A stretch of DNA of 8,238 nt from JALENY01 sp036310185 (lineage in GTDB: Bacteria; Bacillota; Clostridia; Lachnospirales; Lachnospiraceae), in assembly GCA_036310185.1 (NCBI GenBank), contig JAXJSH010000146.1, positions 1 through 8,238 on the forward strand. The letters run 5' to 3'. This document shows, piece after piece, positions 6,888 through 8,238 of the stretch. Numbering within the stretch: position 1 is the stretch's first letter; every line of letters starts with the position of its first letter. The notes under the pieces are model-generated. The model saw only the letters and a list, made by a program, of their open reading frames with translations. It did no database searches and was not told the origin of the DNA. Position numbers and translations under genes: made by a program.

Positions 6888-6920
6888 TCTATTTGAAAAA
6901 CATGTGTTTGTCGTATAGAT
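6887..6920. repeat. 34-bp imperfect palindrome upstream of the recombinase (dif-like candidate)
   Basis: ATCTATTTGAAAAACA (6887-6902) faces TGTTTGTCGTATAGAT (6905-6920) across a TG centre; 13 of 16 positions pair. Length and imperfect symmetry are like Xer target sites, and in streptococci the difSL site is known to lie just upstream of xerS. It abuts the -35 of the recombinase promoter, so an operator is the main alternative. Confidence 0.45.
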
Positions 6921-7000
6921 GTATATGTAATATCTGTATATATCTTATATGCTTTTAATTACCAATAAATCATGGTATCTATTATCCTACAGGGAATTTG
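6921..7000. other. AT-rich intergenic stretch, nothing recognised
   Basis: This is part of the 516-bp gap (6626-7141) between the recombinase and LysM genes. Beyond the listed promoter, repeats and hairpins, this section holds only AT-rich sequence with many TATAT runs. I see no coding frame, RNA gene or clear site. Confidence 0.6.
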
Positions 7001-7041
7001 AAAAAACTGCTGCAACTTTGCCAAGTACACAGCAGTTTTTT
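7001..7041. terminator. Bidirectional intrinsic terminator
   Basis: AAAAAACTGCTG (7001-7012) and CAGCAGTTTTTT (7030-7041) are perfect 12-bp arms; inside the 17-nt loop ACTT (7015-7018) and AAGT (7023-7026) can pair further. Six Ts follow the stem in both directions. It most likely ends the LysM transcript coming from the right, about 100 nt after its stop codon, and insulates the recombinase from SOS read-through. Confidence 0.88.
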
Positions 7042-7048
7042 GGGGTGA

Positions 7049-7068
7049 AACGATTTGGGGAAATCGTT
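7049..7068. repeat. Perfect 8-bp hairpin with GGGG/CCCC loop
   Basis: AACGATTT (7049-7056) and AAATCGTT (7061-7068) pair perfectly around GGGG. Two more GGGG tracts flank it (7042-7045, 7070-7073). In the LysM transcript (- strand) it is a 3' UTR hairpin with a CCCC loop, just before the terminator stem. Confidence 0.65.
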
Positions 7069-7091
7069 CGGGGATTGTAACAAATCTATTG

Positions 7092-7117
7092 TCATCGCTT
7101 TTGGGCTTGCGATATGA
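7092..7117. repeat. Weak bulged hairpin in the LysM 3' UTR
   Basis: ATCGC (7094-7098) pairs with GCGAT (7109-7113); an outer TCAT/ATGA pairing is possible with a 2-nt bulge. It is flanked by two copies of AATCTATT (7083-7090 and 7117-7124). The role is unknown. Confidence 0.35.
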
Positions 7118-7141
7118 ATCTATTTATAACAAAGCTCCACT

Positions 7142-7516
7142 CTATTCATAATAAGGCACGCACAAATAAGATCCATAATGCAGATCATCGCCTGTCAGAT
7201 TATTAATCTGTTTCACTTCTTCAATATAAGCACGTATATCGGAATAGCCAGCTCCCATGTAACGATCGGCGATATCCCAGAGACAGTCGCCCTGTTCAAC
7301 CATAACACATTTGTACTGCTTTTCAGAACCGTCTGGATTGGTGTTCTGAGCGTTTGTGCTGATCGCTCCGGCTTTCAGACCGGCAAAAGCTGCACAAAAT
7401 AAGAATATGGATAATAAAATGGCACTCTCTATAGCTCGACGTGCTTTTCTGCGTTTGTTGCGTTTTACAAGTTTCTGGACACGATTGTTTTCCCTTCTAT
7501 TTTCTCTTCTCATCAT
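7142..7516 (-). CDS. Small membrane-anchored LysM protein, YneA-like SOS division inhibitor candidate
   Basis: This 124-residue protein has a very basic N-terminus (residues 1-27, rich in Arg, Lys and Asn), one membrane segment (about 28-50) and a LysM peptidoglycan-binding domain (about 68-122: VMVEQGDCLWDIADRY...INNLTGDDLHYGSYLCVPYY). The charge pattern predicts an inside N-terminus with LysM outside the membrane. Size, layout, divergent position to lexA and LexA boxes over its promoter match Bacillus subtilis YneA, an SOS-induced protein that delays cell division. Orthology is inferred from layout rather than shown by sequence identity. The start is ATG 7516, preceded by a G-rich stretch (GGGGGTAGGG on the - strand, plus 7521-7530); ATG 7513 is an equal alternative. 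A terminator lies at 7001-7041. Confidence 0.85.
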   Translation of the reverse strand: MMRRENRRENNRVQKLVKRNKRRKARRAIESAILLSIFLFCAAFAGLKAGAISTNAQNTNPDGSEKQYKCVMVEQGDCLWDIADRYMGAGYSDIRAYIEEVKQINNLTGDDLHYGSYLCVPYYE

Positions 7517-7541
7517 ATGGCCCTACCCCCTTCTGCCTGAT

Positions 7542-7561
7542 TCATAATACGAATATTATGA
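7542..7561 (-). repeat. Leader hairpin with UUCG loop before the LysM gene
   Basis: TCATAATA (7542-7549) and TATTATGA (7554-7561) are perfect 8-bp arms. On the transcribed (-) strand the 4-nt loop is TTCG, a tetraloop that gives unusual RNA stability, although the closing pair here is A-U rather than C-G. It sits 12 bp upstream of the G-rich ribosome-binding region and could affect stability or translation of the SOS transcript. Confidence 0.5.
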
Positions 7562-7578
7562 TCGACAGTAATTTAATT

Positions 7579-7592
7579 CGATCAAATGTTCA
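7579..7592. promoter_or_regulatory. LexA-box-like site A
   Basis: CGATCAAATGTTCA matches 12 of 14 positions of the Gram-positive LexA consensus CGAACRNRYGTTYC. It directly abuts site B, downstream of the LysM transcription start. Confidence 0.5.
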
Positions 7593-7606
7593 CGAACGGA
7601 TGTTCT
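7593..7606. promoter_or_regulatory. LexA box B (best match)
   Basis: CGAACGGATGTTCT matches 13 of 14 consensus positions with both half-sites GAAC and GTTC intact. It covers the predicted start point of the LysM transcript, so bound LexA would block transcription. Confidence 0.88.
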
Positions 7607-7612
7607 GAGATT

Positions 7613-7641
7613 ATATTACAACAAGAACAGATGTTTGTCAA
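7613..7641 (-). promoter_or_regulatory. LexA-controlled promoter of the LysM gene
   Basis: On the - strand, a perfect -35 TTGACA (plus 7636-7641) is followed after 17 bp by TAATAT (plus 7613-7618, 4 of 6). The start would be near 7606. LexA box C overlaps the -35 edge and spacer, and box B covers the start. Confidence 0.65.
7624..7637. promoter_or_regulatory. LexA box C
   Basis: AGAACAGATGTTTG matches 12 of 14 consensus positions; only the two outer bases differ. It lies in the spacer of the LysM promoter and touches its -35. Confidence 0.75.
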
Positions 7642-7659
7642 TGCATTTTGATAAAAAAC

Positions 7660-7673
7660 CGAACAAATATTCG
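7660..7673. promoter_or_regulatory. LexA box D
   Basis: CGAACAAATATTCG matches 12 of 14 consensus positions, with an ATTC right half. It lies just upstream of the probable lexA -35 and could mediate autoregulation. Confidence 0.65.
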
Positions 7674-7686
7674 GAATATATGTTTG
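7673..7686. promoter_or_regulatory. Weak LexA-box-like site E
   Basis: GGAATATATGTTTG matches 11 of 14 consensus positions. It shares one base with box D and overlaps the predicted lexA -35 box (7683-7688). Confidence 0.35.
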
Positions 7687-7712
7687 CATTTTTTTAATTG
7701 GTGTGTTATTAT
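7683..7712 (+). promoter_or_regulatory. Probable lexA promoter (extended -10)
   Basis: TTTGCA (7683-7688, 4 of 6) and TATTAT (7707-7712, 5 of 6) are 18 bp apart, and TGT before the -10 makes an extended -10. A second candidate nearer the gene is TTGACG (7741-7746) with an AT-rich -10 around 7765-7770. The upstream one is the one positioned for LexA control by boxes D and E. Confidence 0.5.
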
Positions 7713-7799
7713 ATATTTAGCAAGTCAACTGCTCTATTTTTTGACGAATGAATTACACTTTTGAATATATATTATTGGGATAAAACGGAGGTACCTAAC

Positions 7800-8238
7800 A
7801 TGGCATATGGAAAAATCAGTGCAAAACAGCAGGAAATCTTGGAATATATCAAATCTGAAATTTTAAATAAGGGATTTCCGCCGTCGGTTCGTGAAATCTG
7901 TGAGGCGGTTCATTTGAAATCCACTTCTTCGGTTCACTCTCACCTTGAAACACTGGAAAAGAACGGATACATTCGCCGTGACCCGACGAAGCCGCGTACG
8001 ATTGAGATACTTGATGATAATTTTAATCTTACACGCCGTGAAGTTGTAAACGTGCCCCTTTTGGGCTCTGTGGCTGCCGGACAGCCCCTTTTAGCTGTGG
8101 AAAACGTTGAGACCTACTTTCCTATTCCTGCTGAGTATATGCCGAACACACAGACTTTTATGCTGAAAGTAAAAGGGGAAAGCATGATAAATGCAGGAAT
8201 CCTGGATGGGGATCAGGTGATCGTAGAACAAAAAGATA
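7800..8238 (+). CDS. lexA: LexA repressor, 3'-truncated by window edge
   Basis: LexA represses SOS genes and inactivates itself by self-cleavage when RecA filaments form on damaged DNA. The first 146 residues are present (MAYGKISAKQQEILEYIKSE...). A winged helix-turn-helix covers about 1-65, with the recognition region SVREICEAVHLKSTSSVHSHL at 29-49. The linker then holds the self-cleavage site Ala93-Gly94 (VAAGQP), and the catalytic Ser128 lies in GESM (126-129). The catalytic Lys, expected some 35-40 residues later, and the C-terminus lie beyond the window. GGAGG at 7787-7791 is 8 bp before the ATG. The gene is divergent from the LysM gene, with LexA-box-like sites in between, so it is very likely autoregulated. 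Confidence 0.96.
   Translation, partial: MAYGKISAKQQEILEYIKSEILNKGFPPSVREICEAVHLKSTSSVHSHLETLEKNGYIRRDPTKPRTIEILDDNFNLTRREVVNVPLLGSVAAGQPLLAVENVETYFPIPAEYMPNTQTFMLKVKGESMINAGILDGDQVIVEQKD

Noticed and set aside
7042..7073. A G-quadruplex from the GGGG tracts.
   Set aside because: Only three tracts are present, with 9-11-nt spacers and a perfect hairpin around the middle one, so a stable intramolecular quadruplex is unlikely.

Overview
The window reads as a chromosomal segment from a low-to-moderate GC Firmicute, most likely a Lachnospiraceae-type gut Clostridium. This rests on the protein wording (a paired ABC exporter with an extended linker before the second ATPase domain, a YhfC-type membrane protease, a YneA-like LysM protein), the GGAGG-type ribosome binding sites and the Gram-positive LexA boxes. 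The assignment comes from pattern recognition only; no database search was run.

Left part (1-4531, + strand). The window opens inside a Fic-family AMP-transferase gene whose N-terminus lies outside. A promoter (TGGACA, 17 bp, TATAAT) and an operator-like dyad then lead into a two-gene operon for a heterodimeric ABC exporter. The first subunit carries a degenerate ATP site and the second the canonical one. The genes overlap and the operon ends at a clear intrinsic terminator (4507-4531).

Middle (4532-6887). A YhfC-like intramembrane protease gene (+) has its own probable promoter. It converges on a tyrosine recombinase gene (-) with a complete catalytic set and a layout like the single-enzyme XerS recombinases of streptococci. 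The recombinase is flanked by unusual DNA: a 13-bp tandem repeat and an 18-bp-arm hairpin at its 3' end, and a second 13-bp-period direct repeat, a strong promoter and a 34-bp imperfect palindrome on its 5' side. The palindrome is a candidate dif-like target site.

Right part (6888-8238). A gene-poor AT-rich stretch ends in a bidirectional terminator and two further hairpins that lie in the 3' UTR of a small membrane-anchored LysM gene (-). That gene is divergent from lexA (+, cut by the window end). The 283-bp gap between them holds five LexA-box-like dyads placed over and beside promoters for both genes. This matches the yneA-lexA arrangement of Bacillus, so the LysM protein is probably an SOS-induced cell-division inhibitor.

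Taken together, the right half looks like a locus linking DNA damage (lexA), division arrest (LysM protein) and perhaps chromosome dimer resolution (recombinase plus dyad). The left half is ordinary accessory transport and signalling cargo. I see no insertion sequence, CRISPR array, tRNA or rRNA.
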